Source: Rikenellaceae bacterium
Lineage (GTDB): Bacteria > Bacteroidota > Bacteroidia > Bacteroidales > Rikenellaceae
Reading direction: 5' to 3'
DNA: 10,181 nt
Assembly: GCA_031286025.1 (NCBI GenBank)
Contig: JAITVB010000236.1
Coordinates: 1-10,181 of the forward strand
Positions 1 to 6,027 of this stretch are shown here, piece by piece; within the stretch, counting starts at the first letter, position 1, and every line of letters begins with the position of its first letter. A model generated the notes under the pieces. That model did no database searches. It saw only the letters and a list, made by a program, of their open reading frames with translations, and was not told the origin of the DNA. The position numbers and the translations under genes were made by a program.

Positions 1-43
1 CTTCGCTGTCGAGCATGAAGTCCTTGTCCATGAACTGTTTCAT
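1..43 (-). CDS. uxaC: Glucuronate isomerase, N-terminal fragment
   Basis: Only the first 14 codons lie in the window; the gene continues past the left edge. The peptide MKQFMDKDFMLDSE resembles the usual opening of Bacteroidetes UxaC (typically MKKFMDENFLL followed by polar residues). This enzyme interconverts D-glucuronate/fructuronate and galacturonate/tagaturonate in cytoplasmic hexuronate breakdown. The start is the ATG at 43-41. The call rests on a very short match to remembered family sequence, so it is a recognition rather than a proof. The gene is transcribed divergently from the sigma-factor gene to its right. Confidence 0.6.
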   Translation of the reverse strand, partial: MKQFMDKDFMLDSE

Positions 44-68
44 CGTCGGTTATGATTTGGTTAATAAT

Positions 69-99
69 TAAAGACTTTGGGGTGTGCTTTCGGTGCAAA
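69..99 (-). promoter_or_regulatory. Weak candidate promoter for uxaC
   Basis: On the minus strand a TTTG (99-96) is followed after 19 bp by AGTCTTTA (76-69), a partial match to the Bacteroidetes -7 element TAnnTTTG. The spacing is right but the -7 box lacks the TA and the final G. It sits about 26 bp before the uxaC start. Weak call. Confidence 0.25.
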
Positions 100-330
100 A
101 CGGAAAGCGGATGTTTACAAACCTACGTAAAAAAGAATTGAAAAGCAAATCGCCGCCTTATTTTCGGCGGCCGGGGAGGAGAAAAAAAGGAAGGACAGCA
201 ACCATCCTTTCGTTATGGCATAATTATTTGACAAACAATTGATTATCATTTATTTCGGTAAAATATGATCTCATTTTGTAATATTTTTCCCCCTTGTCAG
301 TTATATGATAAAGAAGGAAAGATTCTCCGA

Positions 331-347
331 CCTGACAGGGTGTCAGG
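331..347. repeat. Inverted repeat CCTGACA-GGG-TGTCAGG
   Basis: Perfect 7-bp arms (331-337 and 341-347) are separated by GGG. The repeat ends 18 bp before the -33 element of the sigma-factor promoter, a position typical of activator or repressor binding. The dyad is seen directly; an operator role is inference. Confidence 0.4.
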
Positions 348-365
348 GAAAAAAGCGGCCGAAAG

Positions 366-396
366 TTTGTGGTTTATTGAAAAAACAGTATCTTGC
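366..396 (+). promoter_or_regulatory. Promoter of the ECF sigma-factor gene
   Basis: TTTG at 366-369 is followed after exactly 19 bp by TATCTTGC at 389-396, which matches the Bacteroidetes primary-sigma consensus TTTG-N19-TAnnTTTG except in the last two bases. Transcription would begin near 403, giving a leader of roughly 65 nt before the ATG at 470. No Shine-Dalgarno sequence is evident, as is usual in this phylum. Confidence 0.6.
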
Positions 397-469
397 GGAC
401 GTATAACCCTAAAAGCGGATTGCCTATCGACCGAAATCTACTCTGAATGATAACGTAAAATTGAGTAGA

Positions 470-1054
470 ATGAATTTGCAGAAATTGAACGACCAGGAGT
501 TGCTGCAGGCATACTCCGGAGGTGACGATGATGCGATCTCGGTACTGATCGACAGGCACAAAAAAAAGGTTTTCGACTACATCATGATGCTCGTCCGCAA
601 CCGCGACCTGGCGGACGACCTCTTTCAGGAAACATTCATCAAAGCCGTACGCTCTCTTCAGGAGAACCGCTATGCCGACCACGGAAAGTTCTCGGCGTGG
701 CTGATGCGCATCGCCCACAACCAGGTGATCGACCACTTCCGCCGCCAGAAGCAGCAGAATAGGATCACGAACGATGACGCGGGCTACGACCTGCTCAACA
801 ATCGGCTCTACGCCGATGGCAACGTCGAAGACCACATGATCTCGAACCAGGTCCAGAAAGATGTGCGCCGGTTGGTCGACCTGCTCTCGGATGAGCAGCG
901 CGAGGTGGTGCAGATGCGCTACTATCAAGAATTGAGTTTCAAGGAGATCGCTGAAAAAACAGGGGTCAGCATCAACACCGCGCTTGGCCGCATGCGCTAC
1001 GCGCTGATCAACCTGCGTAAATTGATGGAAGAAAAACAATTGGTTTTGAATTAA
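470..1054 (+). CDS. ECF (sigma-70 family) RNA polymerase sigma factor
   Basis: This cytoplasmic alternative sigma factor of 194 residues would direct RNA polymerase to a specific promoter set. Sigma region 2 spans about residues 22-95, with the core-binding/-10 part visible as DDLFQETF (49-56) and FSAWLMRIAHNQVIDHFRR (74-92). A linker of about 40 residues follows. Region 4 covers about 138-188, with the -35 helix-turn-helix SFKEIAEKTGVSINTALGRM (156-175). The length is normal for an ECF factor. I chose ATG 470; an in-frame TTG at 461 would add three residues but is less likely. No membrane anti-sigma gene follows, only the 49-residue ORF at 1125, so the control mechanism is unclear. The family assignment is secure; the regulon is unknown. 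Confidence 0.93.
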   Translation: MNLQKLNDQELLQAYSGGDDDAISVLIDRHKKKVFDYIMMLVRNRDLADDLFQETFIKAVRSLQENRYADHGKFSAWLMRIAHNQVIDHFRRQKQQNRITNDDAGYDLLNNRLYADGNVEDHMISNQVQKDVRRLVDLLSDEQREVVQMRYYQELSFKEIAEKTGVSINTALGRMRYALINLRKLMEEKQLVLN

Positions 1055-1124
1055 CCGCACAATATTCGGTTCGGCACGCGCGTTGTATTAATACGATTAA
1101 TACCCACCCCCCCAAAACGCGCCT

Positions 1125-1274
1125 ATGGAAAACATTTCCGACATTGATGCCAATCCGTCCGAATCCGACGACGGGTCTTTGTTTATGGATCACGTCATTG
1201 GTGATGATTTAAGCCTTCTGGGAATAGACCTCTTGCTCCGGGAAGTGTTCGGGCGAGAAAAAGAAGGTGAATAA
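1125..1274 (+). CDS. Small acidic protein, unknown function (49 aa)
   Basis: I do not recognise this protein. The ORF runs from ATG 1125 to TAA 1272-1274, 70 bp after the sigma gene on the same strand, and is followed 21 bp later by a strong intrinsic terminator. That placement supports its being the last gene of the sigma transcript. It has 14 Asp/Glu against 3 Lys/Arg. The N-terminal half is polar (DANPSESDDG at 8-17), and the C-terminal half contains an amphipathic leucine-rich stretch, LSLLGIDLLLREVFG (29-43), likely helical. There is no signal peptide or transmembrane segment. An acidic partner of the sigma factor is possible but inferred from position only. Confidence 0.6.
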   Translation: MENISDIDANPSESDDGSLFMDHVIGDDLSLLGIDLLLREVFGREKEGE

Positions 1275-1295
1275 GCGGACAAGGACGAAATGGTG

Positions 1296-1330
1296 GCGGG
1301 GCTGCATGAGGCGGCCCCGCTTGTTTTTTG
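1296..1330 (+). terminator. Intrinsic terminator after the sigma-factor operon
   Basis: GCGGGGC (1296-1302) pairs with GCCCCGC (1314-1320). Three more inner pairs, including one G-T wobble, leave a 5-nt loop. The stem is followed by TTGTTTTTTG. This is a classic GC stem plus T-tract for plus-strand transcription, 21 bp past the 49-residue ORF. Confidence 0.85.
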
Positions 1331-1342
1331 TTGTCCCGAAGA

Positions 1343-1384
1343 TTTTGTCAATAGCTTTTGGCTAGCCAAAAGCTATTGACAAAA
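1343..1384. repeat. Perfect 42-bp palindrome with no spacer
   Basis: Two 21-bp arms (1343-1363 and 1364-1384) are exact reverse complements, meeting in GGCTAGCC (1360-1367). The ends read TTTTGTCAATAG on the left and CTATTGACAAAA on the right. The flanks are reversed relative to a terminator: T-rich before and A-rich after the stem on both strands. It is therefore not a standard intrinsic terminator. It lies between the plus-strand terminator at 1296-1330 and the minus-strand terminator at 1451-1472, in a convergent gap. Function unknown; a protein-binding or recombination site, or an element remnant, are options. Confidence 0.9.
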
Positions 1385-1450
1385 ACAGTTATTTTCAGTG
1401 AGTTAAAAAAAAATTGAATCGAAAAAAGGAAAATTAGGTTATCTTGAACC

Positions 1451-1472
1451 AAAAACAGATTACGCTGTTTTT
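1451..1472 (-). terminator. Probable terminator of the rpsP-rimM-dehydrogenase unit
   Basis: On the minus strand AAAAACAG, a 6-nt loop and CTGTTTTT form an 8-bp stem whose 3' side is the T-tract. It begins 17 bp after the dehydrogenase stop codon. The stem is AT-rich with only two GC pairs, so it is a moderate rather than strong terminator. Confidence 0.55.
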
Positions 1473-1489
1473 AAGCGTGGCACATTGTC

Positions 1490-2425
1490 TTATTTCACAA
1501 AAATCGACCGAATGTTATCGGCAATGGCCGCGATGAGCGTGCAGCGGGCTTCGGCCGACGACCAGGCGCTGTGGGGCGCAAGCACCAATCGGTCGGGACA
1601 ACTGATCTTCAGCAACGGACTGTCGGCTTCGAGCGGTTCGCGGGCAAAGACGTCAAGGCCCGCGCCTGCCAATTTCCCCGCGTCGAGGGCGGCGGCCAGG
1701 GCCGCTTCGTCGACGATCTTGCCGCGGCCTGCATTGACCAACAGGGCTGTGGGCTTCATCCACGCCAATTCACGGGCGCCGATCAGGGCGTGCGTGGCGT
1801 CGTTGAGCGGGGCGTGGATCGACACGATGTCCGATTCACGCAACAATTGTTCAAGCGTGCGGTGAGGATAGGGTGCGGAAAGGTTTGCTCCCGAAGTCGA
1901 GTGGTAGGCCACCTCGCCTCCGAACATCCGTGCGATCTCGGCCACCCGATGTCCGATCGCCCCGAGACCGATGATGCCCCAACGGCGGCGTCCGATCTCG
2001 CCCACCGGCATCCCGAGGTGGAACCATTGGCCACTGGCCGCATAAGTGCCGCTTTTTACGTAACGGTCATAATAAACCACATTGCGCAACAAGGCAAGCA
2101 CCATCGCAAAGGTCGCCTCGGCCACGCTCCCGGTCGCATAACCGGCTACGTTTTTGACCTCGATGCCGTGGCTGCGGGCGTATTCGACGTCGACGTTGTT
2201 CATCCCGGTAGCGGCAATGCAGATCAGGCGCAGTGCGGGCAGCGCGTCGATCTCTTCCCTAAGCAGACGCACCTTATTGGCAATCACCGCCTCGGCTCCG
2301 GCAGCACGTTCCACAACGTCTTCCGGTAAAGTGTCGCCATACGCCAAAAAATCGCCCAACGAGGCGATGGGCGACAGGTCGGCGTCGCCACCCAACGACA
2401 AGGTATCGAGGAACACTATTTTCAT
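1490..2425 (-). CDS. D-isomer-specific 2-hydroxyacid dehydrogenase
   Basis: An NAD(P)-dependent cytoplasmic oxidoreductase of 311 residues, the usual size for the family that interconverts D-2-hydroxyacids and 2-oxoacids (glycerate/hydroxypyruvate, lactate, phosphoglycerate relatives). The substrate-binding lobe is residues 1-100 and 285-311. The Rossmann lobe carries GLGAIG (153-158). The catalytic set is present: Arg234 in VNAGRGKIVDE (230-240), Glu263 in GLDVFAREP (256-264) and His285 in LAPHSAW (282-288). The features fit the hydroxypyruvate/glycerate dehydrogenase group, but substrate cannot be fixed from sequence, so no symbol is given. It follows rimM by 41 bp on the same strand with no clear promoter between, so it is probably co-transcribed. 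Confidence 0.92.
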   Translation of the reverse strand: MKIVFLDTLSLGGDADLSPIASLGDFLAYGDTLPEDVVERAAGAEAVIANKVRLLREEIDALPALRLICIAATGMNNVDVEYARSHGIEVKNVAGYATGSVAEATFAMVLALLRNVVYYDRYVKSGTYAASGQWFHLGMPVGEIGRRRWGIIGLGAIGHRVAEIARMFGGEVAYHSTSGANLSAPYPHRTLEQLLRESDIVSIHAPLNDATHALIGARELAWMKPTALLVNAGRGKIVDEAALAAALDAGKLAGAGLDVFAREPLEADSPLLKISCPDRLVLAPHSAWSSAEARCTLIAAIADNIRSIFVK

Positions 2426-2466
2426 AACGATAGTATCTTTCAGAAAACAGGCTGCAAAAACGCGCT

Positions 2467-3015
2467 CTATCGGAGGTCGAGCAGACCTTCGGGCAACTTC
2501 ATCCCGACAATCTTTTTCCGTTGGCTGATTTTTACGATAAAGTCGTCGGCCGCGGGAATCAACACCTCGCGCCCGGCATATTCCACTTCGAAAAGCGGGT
2601 TGAATTCGCTTTCGACATAGCCCGTGATGCGTCCCTCGCCCGCCCCGGCAAAGCGTACGGTGTAATCGACCAGATCTTCGAGATAAAGTTCGTCGTTCGA
2701 CTCGTCCGCATCTGCACGGCCTTTTCCCTGTGATGTTTCCATCGCAAAAAACTCGCGGCCGACAAGTTCCGAGGCGCGGAATTCATCCTGCAAGTCGTCA
2801 AAAACGATTACCGCCTTCGAACGCCCCATCCGGCGGAAAGAATGAAAAAACAGGGGAGCGGCCATGTTGTCCAAGCGGACATACACGCACTCCCCTGTGG
2901 GATCTTCGTATGGAAAGGTGTCGTAAAGGTTGACTGCCAGTTCACCGCCCAACCCGAACGTCTTGGTGATGCGGCCGACGATGAATTCCTGGGGGTCCCC
3001 TTTACTCCCGGACAT
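2467..3015 (-). CDS. rimM: 16S rRNA processing protein RimM
   Basis: A ribosome-maturation factor of 182 residues that assists 30S assembly and 16S rRNA processing and binds S19. The N-terminal RimM barrel opens with VGRITKTFGLGGE (13-25), the family signature. The C-terminal PRC-like domain starts near 108 (LYLEDLVDYTV at 110-120) and ends with VLIPAADDFIVKIS (151-164) and LPEGLLDL (174-181), all typical. The start at 3015 leaves 12 bp after the rpsP stop, so the two genes form one unit. No trmD or rplS follows, unlike the common rpsP-rimM-trmD-rplS order. Confidence 0.95.
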   Translation of the reverse strand: MSGSKGDPQEFIVGRITKTFGLGGELAVNLYDTFPYEDPTGECVYVRLDNMAAPLFFHSFRRMGRSKAVIVFDDLQDEFRASELVGREFFAMETSQGKGRADADESNDELYLEDLVDYTVRFAGAGEGRITGYVESEFNPLFEVEYAGREVLIPAADDFIVKISQRKKIVGMKLPEGLLDLR

Positions 3016-3027
3016 ATATCGCGCGAG

Positions 3028-3705
3028 TTATTCGGCTGCCTTTTCTTCAGTTTGGGCGGCAGGAGTTTCCTCTGCTACCGGGACTTCTTCGGCGACAGGA
3101 GCCTCTTCAGCAGCAGCAGCCTCTTCGACCACAACAACTTCAGCCACAGCCGATTCTTCCTTTATTTCAGCCGTTTCGACAGCGGCTTCCATAACTTCGA
3201 TCGCTTCGGCCGACTCTTCTATCACTTCGGGCTCGGTTACGGTGGCGGCGGCAACTTTAGCAGCAACAGCCAGGGCCTTGGCTTCTTTCACCTTGGTTTC
3301 TTCGGCCAGACGGGCTTTGGCAGCGCCACGGGCATCTTCGGCCAATCGGCTGCTCTTCTTGGCGATCTGGCCTTCCTTGCCGGCGAGCCACTTGTCAAAG
3401 CGGTCTTCGGCTGCTTCAAGCGAGAAAGCGCCTTTTTTCACACCGCCCAACAGGTGTTTCTTGTAGAGCACGCCTTTGTACGACAGGATCGCACGGCAGG
3501 TGTCGGTCGGTTGTGCGCCTTTTTCGAGCCAGTTCAAGGCTTTGTCGAATTGGAGGTCGATCGTGGCAGGATTGGTGTTCGGATTATACGTACCGATCTT
3601 TTCGATGAACTTGCCGTCGCGCGGCGCCCTGCTGTCGGCTACGACGATGTGGTAGAAGGCGTAATCCTTCTTTCCGTGCCGAGATAATCTGATTTTTACA
3701 GACAT
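3028..3705 (-). CDS. rpsP: 30S ribosomal protein S16 with long acidic C-terminal tail
   Basis: A structural protein of the 30S subunit. Residues 1 to about 85 are the S16 fold ([20 protein letters not shown], then [20 protein letters not shown] and YNPNTNP). The protein is 225 residues against about 80-90 in most bacteria. The extra part has a Lys-rich segment (about 88-150) and then a tail rich in Ala, Glu and Val (about 155-225) with repeated PVAEE-like units near 203-214. Extended S16 proteins are known in Bacteroidetes; this tail is at the long end as I recall the group. The reading frame extends upstream to 3807, but the S16 start is clearly the ATG at 3705, 44-50 nt downstream of the expected transcription start. 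Confidence 0.95.
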   Translation of the reverse strand: MSVKIRLSRHGKKDYAFYHIVVADSRAPRDGKFIEKIGTYNPNTNPATIDLQFDKALNWLEKGAQPTDTCRAILSYKGVLYKKHLLGGVKKGAFSLEAAEDRFDKWLAGKEGQIAKKSSRLAEDARGAAKARLAEETKVKEAKALAVAAKVAAATVTEPEVIEESAEAIEVMEAAVETAEIKEESAVAEVVVVEEAAAAEEAPVAEEVPVAEETPAAQTEEKAAE

Positions 3706-3755
3706 TGTTTGATTTTTAGTGGTTAAACCTGATTTTCCTAACTCGTAGGAGGTTG

Positions 3756-3786
3756 CAAAGGTAAACCTTTTTTCCGGTTTTGCAAA
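3756..3786 (-). promoter_or_regulatory. Promoter of rpsP-rimM-dehydrogenase
   Basis: On the minus strand TTTG (3786-3783), 19 bp, then TACCTTTG (3763-3756) is an exact match to the Bacteroidetes housekeeping promoter TTTG-N19-TAnnTTTG. Transcription should start near 3750, about 45 nt before the S16 ATG. The A-rich ACTAAAAATCAAACA just before the ATG is typical of ribosomal-protein leaders in this phylum. This is the best promoter in the window. Confidence 0.85.
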
Positions 3787-3832
3787 CAGAGTCGGTTCGG
3801 GATTCATTCACGAACAAACTGTAGACCGGCTA

Positions 3833-4609
3833 TTATCCGGCACAGGTCGTTCCGCCGTAACCGGAAGTAAGCAGACGCTCCGAACCGCAGATGACCACCG
3901 CCCGCACTCCGCCGGCGATGGCTGCGAAGGCGTTTTCGAGTTTTGGGATCATCCCGTCCGACACGACCCCCTGTGCGCGCAGGTCGACAAACGAAGCCGG
4001 GGTAATATGAGGGATGACCGAACCCTCATCGTTCACATCGGCCAACACACCCGGTTTTTCGAAGCAGTAGACCAACTCGACATCGTAGTGCGTGGCGAGC
4101 CCCACGGCCACGGTCTGGGCTATGGTGTCGGCGTTGGTGTTGAGCAGCGTCCCGTCGCCGGAGTGAGTAACAGGAGCCACAACCGGGCTAAAGCCGGCGT
4201 CGATCAGCGTTCGGGCGGTCGCTATACCGAAGCGGCCGGCCACGGGGTCGCCCACATAACCGAAATCGATCGGCACGGGGTTGCGTTTCACCGAGGGGAT
4301 CAGGTTGCCATCGGCCCCGCACAGCCCGAATGCGTTGCACCCGAGTGCCTGTAACTTGGCCACGATCGTCTTGTTCACAAGTCCGGCGTAGACCATCGTC
4401 ACCACCTTGAGCGTTTCGGCGTCGGTCACCCGACGGCCGTCGATCATCCGGGCCTCTACGCCCAAGCCTTTCGACACGGCAGTCGCGATCTTGCCGCCAC
4501 CGTGGACGAGGATTTTCGAACCTTCGAGCGCGGCGAAGCCGGCCAGAAAGCTATCCAACTTTTCAGGGTTATCGACAATATTTCCCCCGATTTTTACAAT
4601 TTTCAACAT
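3833..4609 (-). CDS. argB: N-acetylglutamate (or N-succinylglutamate) kinase
   Basis: This kinase phosphorylates the gamma-carboxyl of N-acylglutamate, the second step of arginine synthesis. It is a 258-residue amino-acid kinase fold. KIGGN (6-10) and HGGGK (36-40) are the phosphate/substrate loops. GRRVTDAET (58-66) carries the Arg that holds the substrate carboxylate, NTNAD is at 157-161, and the DGMIPKL block (218-224) is typical. The frame is open to 4672, but homology starts at MLKIVKIGG, so the ATG at 4609 is chosen. That form lacks the N-terminal helix associated with arginine-inhibited hexameric ArgB. It is separated from argD by 276 bp containing a terminator and a candidate promoter, so it is a separate unit. 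Acetyl versus succinyl specificity is unresolved. Confidence 0.95.
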   Translation of the reverse strand: MLKIVKIGGNIVDNPEKLDSFLAGFAALEGSKILVHGGGKIATAVSKGLGVEARMIDGRRVTDAETLKVVTMVYAGLVNKTIVAKLQALGCNAFGLCGADGNLIPSVKRNPVPIDFGYVGDPVAGRFGIATARTLIDAGFSPVVAPVTHSGDGTLLNTNADTIAQTVAVGLATHYDVELVYCFEKPGVLADVNDEGSVIPHITPASFVDLRAQGVVSDGMIPKLENAFAAIAGGVRAVVICGSERLLTSGYGGTTCAG

Positions 4610-4654
4610 TTTTTGACATGATTTTCGAGAGGTTTTTGACACGTTTTCGACATG
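4610..4654 (-). repeat. Three short direct repeats before argB
   Basis: On the minus strand the motif CATGTCGAAAA (4654-4644), CGTGTCAAAAA (4643-4633) and CATGTCAAAAA (4620-4610) occurs three times just upstream of the argB ATG. The first two are contiguous with an 11-bp period, and the third is 23 bp farther on, about two helical turns. This is direct observation; a regulator-binding or RNA-level role is inference. Confidence 0.5.
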
Positions 4655-4718
4655 CCACGGAATTACGAACAACTTTTCGTCAGTTTATCAACAATGATAT
4701 TCTTTCATTACCATCGGT

Positions 4719-4726
4719 CAAATTTA
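4719..4726 (-). promoter_or_regulatory. Candidate -7 element for argB
   Basis: On the minus strand TAAATTTG matches the Bacteroidetes -7 box TAnnTTTG exactly. No good TTTG is seen 19-21 bp upstream, where the sequence reads TGTCCG, so the promoter would be weak or activator-dependent. Transcription would begin near 4712, giving a leader of about 100 nt. Confidence 0.35.
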
Positions 4727-4760
4727 CAAAAAAACGATGGGAATCGGACATCGCAGCCAC

Positions 4761-4790
4761 AAAAAGCCGTCTTCCTGTGAAGGCGGCTTT
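4761..4790 (-). terminator. Intrinsic terminator of the argG-argC-argD operon
   Basis: A 12-bp stem, with arms 4763-4774 and 4779-4790, one wobble pair and a 4-nt loop, ends on the minus strand in GGCTTTTT. It lies about 95 bp after the argD stop codon. It separates the arginine operon from argB. Confidence 0.85.
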
Positions 4791-4885
4791 CATTGTCGTC
4801 AAAATAAGATGATCGGGGCGGGATCTTCTGCCAGGAACGCAAAGATTCGGACTTAAAACCACACTTGTTCCGACCAATCTCTTCG

Positions 4886-6016
4886 TTATTTTTGTAATTT
4901 ATCGAAGGATTCGAGGAAACGGTCAGCGTGTTCGCGCGTAATGTTGAGCGCGGGCAGCAGACGGACGACTGTTTTGCCCGAAGCGCCGACGAATATTTTT
5001 TCGTCGAAAAGCAGTTTTTTGCGCAGTTCGGCCGTGTCGTAAGGTAACTCGATGCCGATCATCAGGCCGCGGCCGCGCACCTCGACGATGTCGGGGAGTT
5101 TTCGTAACTCGGTCATCAGGTAGTCTCCCATCGCGGCGGCGTTTTCCATCAGATGATCGGCCGCTATCACGTCGGCAACCGCTTCAGCCGCCGCACAGGC
5201 CAACTGATTGCCGCCAAAGGTGGTGCCCAACATCCCGTATTTGGGTGCAATGTGGGGTGCGATGGCGATGGCACCGATCGGAAAGCCGTTGCCGATGCCC
5301 TTGGCCATGCTGTAAATATCGGCGTTCACCCCCGCCCAGTCGTGCGCAAAATATTTCCCGGAACGCCCACAACCACATTGGATGCCGTCGGCAATATAAA
5401 GCGCCCCGTGTTGGTCGCAAAGCGCACGGATTTTCCGTAAGAATTCCGGGGTGGCCGCTTGAATGCCGCCGACGCCTTGGATGCCTTCGATGATGACCGA
5501 TGAAATCTCGCCGCCCTGCTCCGCGAAACATTGTTCGAGGGCAGCCTGGTCATTGAGCGGCAGGAAGATCACGTTCGGCGTCCGGTTGATCGGGGCCACG
5601 ATCGACGGATTGTCGGTCACGGCCACCGCCAACGACGTACGTCCATGGAACGCCCCGTTGAAAGCGACCACTTTCTTGCGTCCGTTGTGGAACGAGGCGA
5701 GTTTGAGCGCGTTCTCGTTAGCCTCGGCCCCCGAGTTGCAAAGGAACAATTGAAAATCGTCCTTCCCGGACAGTTTCCCAAGCTTTTCGGCCAACACACG
5801 CTGTTGCGGGATGATGACAGAGTTGGAATAAAACCCGATGCGGTGCAACTGCCCGGTAAGCAGCTTTACGCTGTGGGGATGGGTGTGGCCGATCGAGATC
5901 ACGGCGTGGCCGCCGTACATATCGAGGTATTTCGTGCCGGCAGAATCCCACACGTACGAGCCCTCGGCCCGCACAATCTCTACATTGTTGAGGGGATATA
6001 CGTCAAAAAGCTGCAT
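4886..6016 (-). CDS. argD: Acetylornithine/succinylornithine aminotransferase
   Basis: A PLP-dependent class-III aminotransferase of 376 residues that converts N-acyl-glutamate semialdehyde to N-acyl-ornithine with glutamate as donor. The phosphate-cup motif NSGAEANE (94-101), the aromatic/His block GAFHGRT (121-127), the pyridine-binding Asp210 in IADGIQCGCGRSG (208-220), the Schiff-base Lys239 in MAKGIGNGFPIGA (237-249) and TTFGGNQLA (265-273) are all present. The position after Asp210, commonly Glu, is Gly here. The frame extends to 6187, but that part overlaps argC, and the family start is MQLFDVYPLN at 6016. The gene starts 11 bp after the argC stop, in one operon. Confidence 0.95.
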   Translation of the reverse strand: MQLFDVYPLNNVEIVRAEGSYVWDSAGTKYLDMYGGHAVISIGHTHPHSVKLLTGQLHRIGFYSNSVIIPQQRVLAEKLGKLSGKDDFQLFLCNSGAEANENALKLASFHNGRKKVVAFNGAFHGRTSLAVAVTDNPSIVAPINRTPNVIFLPLNDQAALEQCFAEQGGEISSVIIEGIQGVGGIQAATPEFLRKIRALCDQHGALYIADGIQCGCGRSGKYFAHDWAGVNADIYSMAKGIGNGFPIGAIAIAPHIAPKYGMLGTTFGGNQLACAAAEAVADVIAADHLMENAAAMGDYLMTELRKLPDIVEVRGRGLMIGIELPYDTAELRKKLLFDEKIFVGASGKTVVRLLPALNITREHADRFLESFDKLQK

Positions 6017-6027
6017 CGTTTTTTGTT

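Larger units (their letters stand above)
44..469. other. Divergent intergenic region uxaC / ECF sigma factor
   Basis: This 426-bp AT-rich stretch has no convincing gene; its one open frame of some length (265-450) has no recognisable features. It holds a GC-rich hairpin (GCCGCC at 152-157 with GGCGGC at 166-171, 8-nt loop) that would lie in the uxaC leader if transcription started farther upstream. It also holds a 7-bp inverted repeat at 331-347 and a good Bacteroidetes promoter for the sigma gene at 366-396. The A+T-rich middle (about 220-290) has no assigned role. Confidence 0.6.

Noticed and set aside
228..256. TTGACA-17 bp-TATTTC resembling an E. coli sigma-70 promoter, with a Fur-box-like GATTATCATT inside
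   Set aside because: Bacteroidetes do not use this promoter type, and a better TTTG-N19-TATCTTGC promoter lies closer to the gene. The Fur-like match is partial in an AT-rich stretch.
265..450. 61-codon plus-strand frame upstream of the sigma gene
   Set aside because: It spans the predicted sigma promoter and dyad and has no family resemblance, so it is more likely non-coding.
374..1060. Minus-strand open frame of 228 codons opposite the sigma-factor gene
   Set aside because: It is antisense to an ECF sigma factor with complete motifs and has no recognisable domain. It is a shadow frame from GC-rich codon use.
2842..3687. Long plus-strand open frame (281 codons) opposite rpsP and rimM
   Set aside because: It lies antisense to two clearly recognised genes, has low-complexity Phe/Ser/Gly-rich composition and shows no domain. 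It is a mirror of the S16 acidic tail.
3706..3807. N-terminal extension of the rpsP frame by 34 codons
   Set aside because: It would include the consensus promoter and the expected transcription start, and S16 homology begins at the ATG at 3705.
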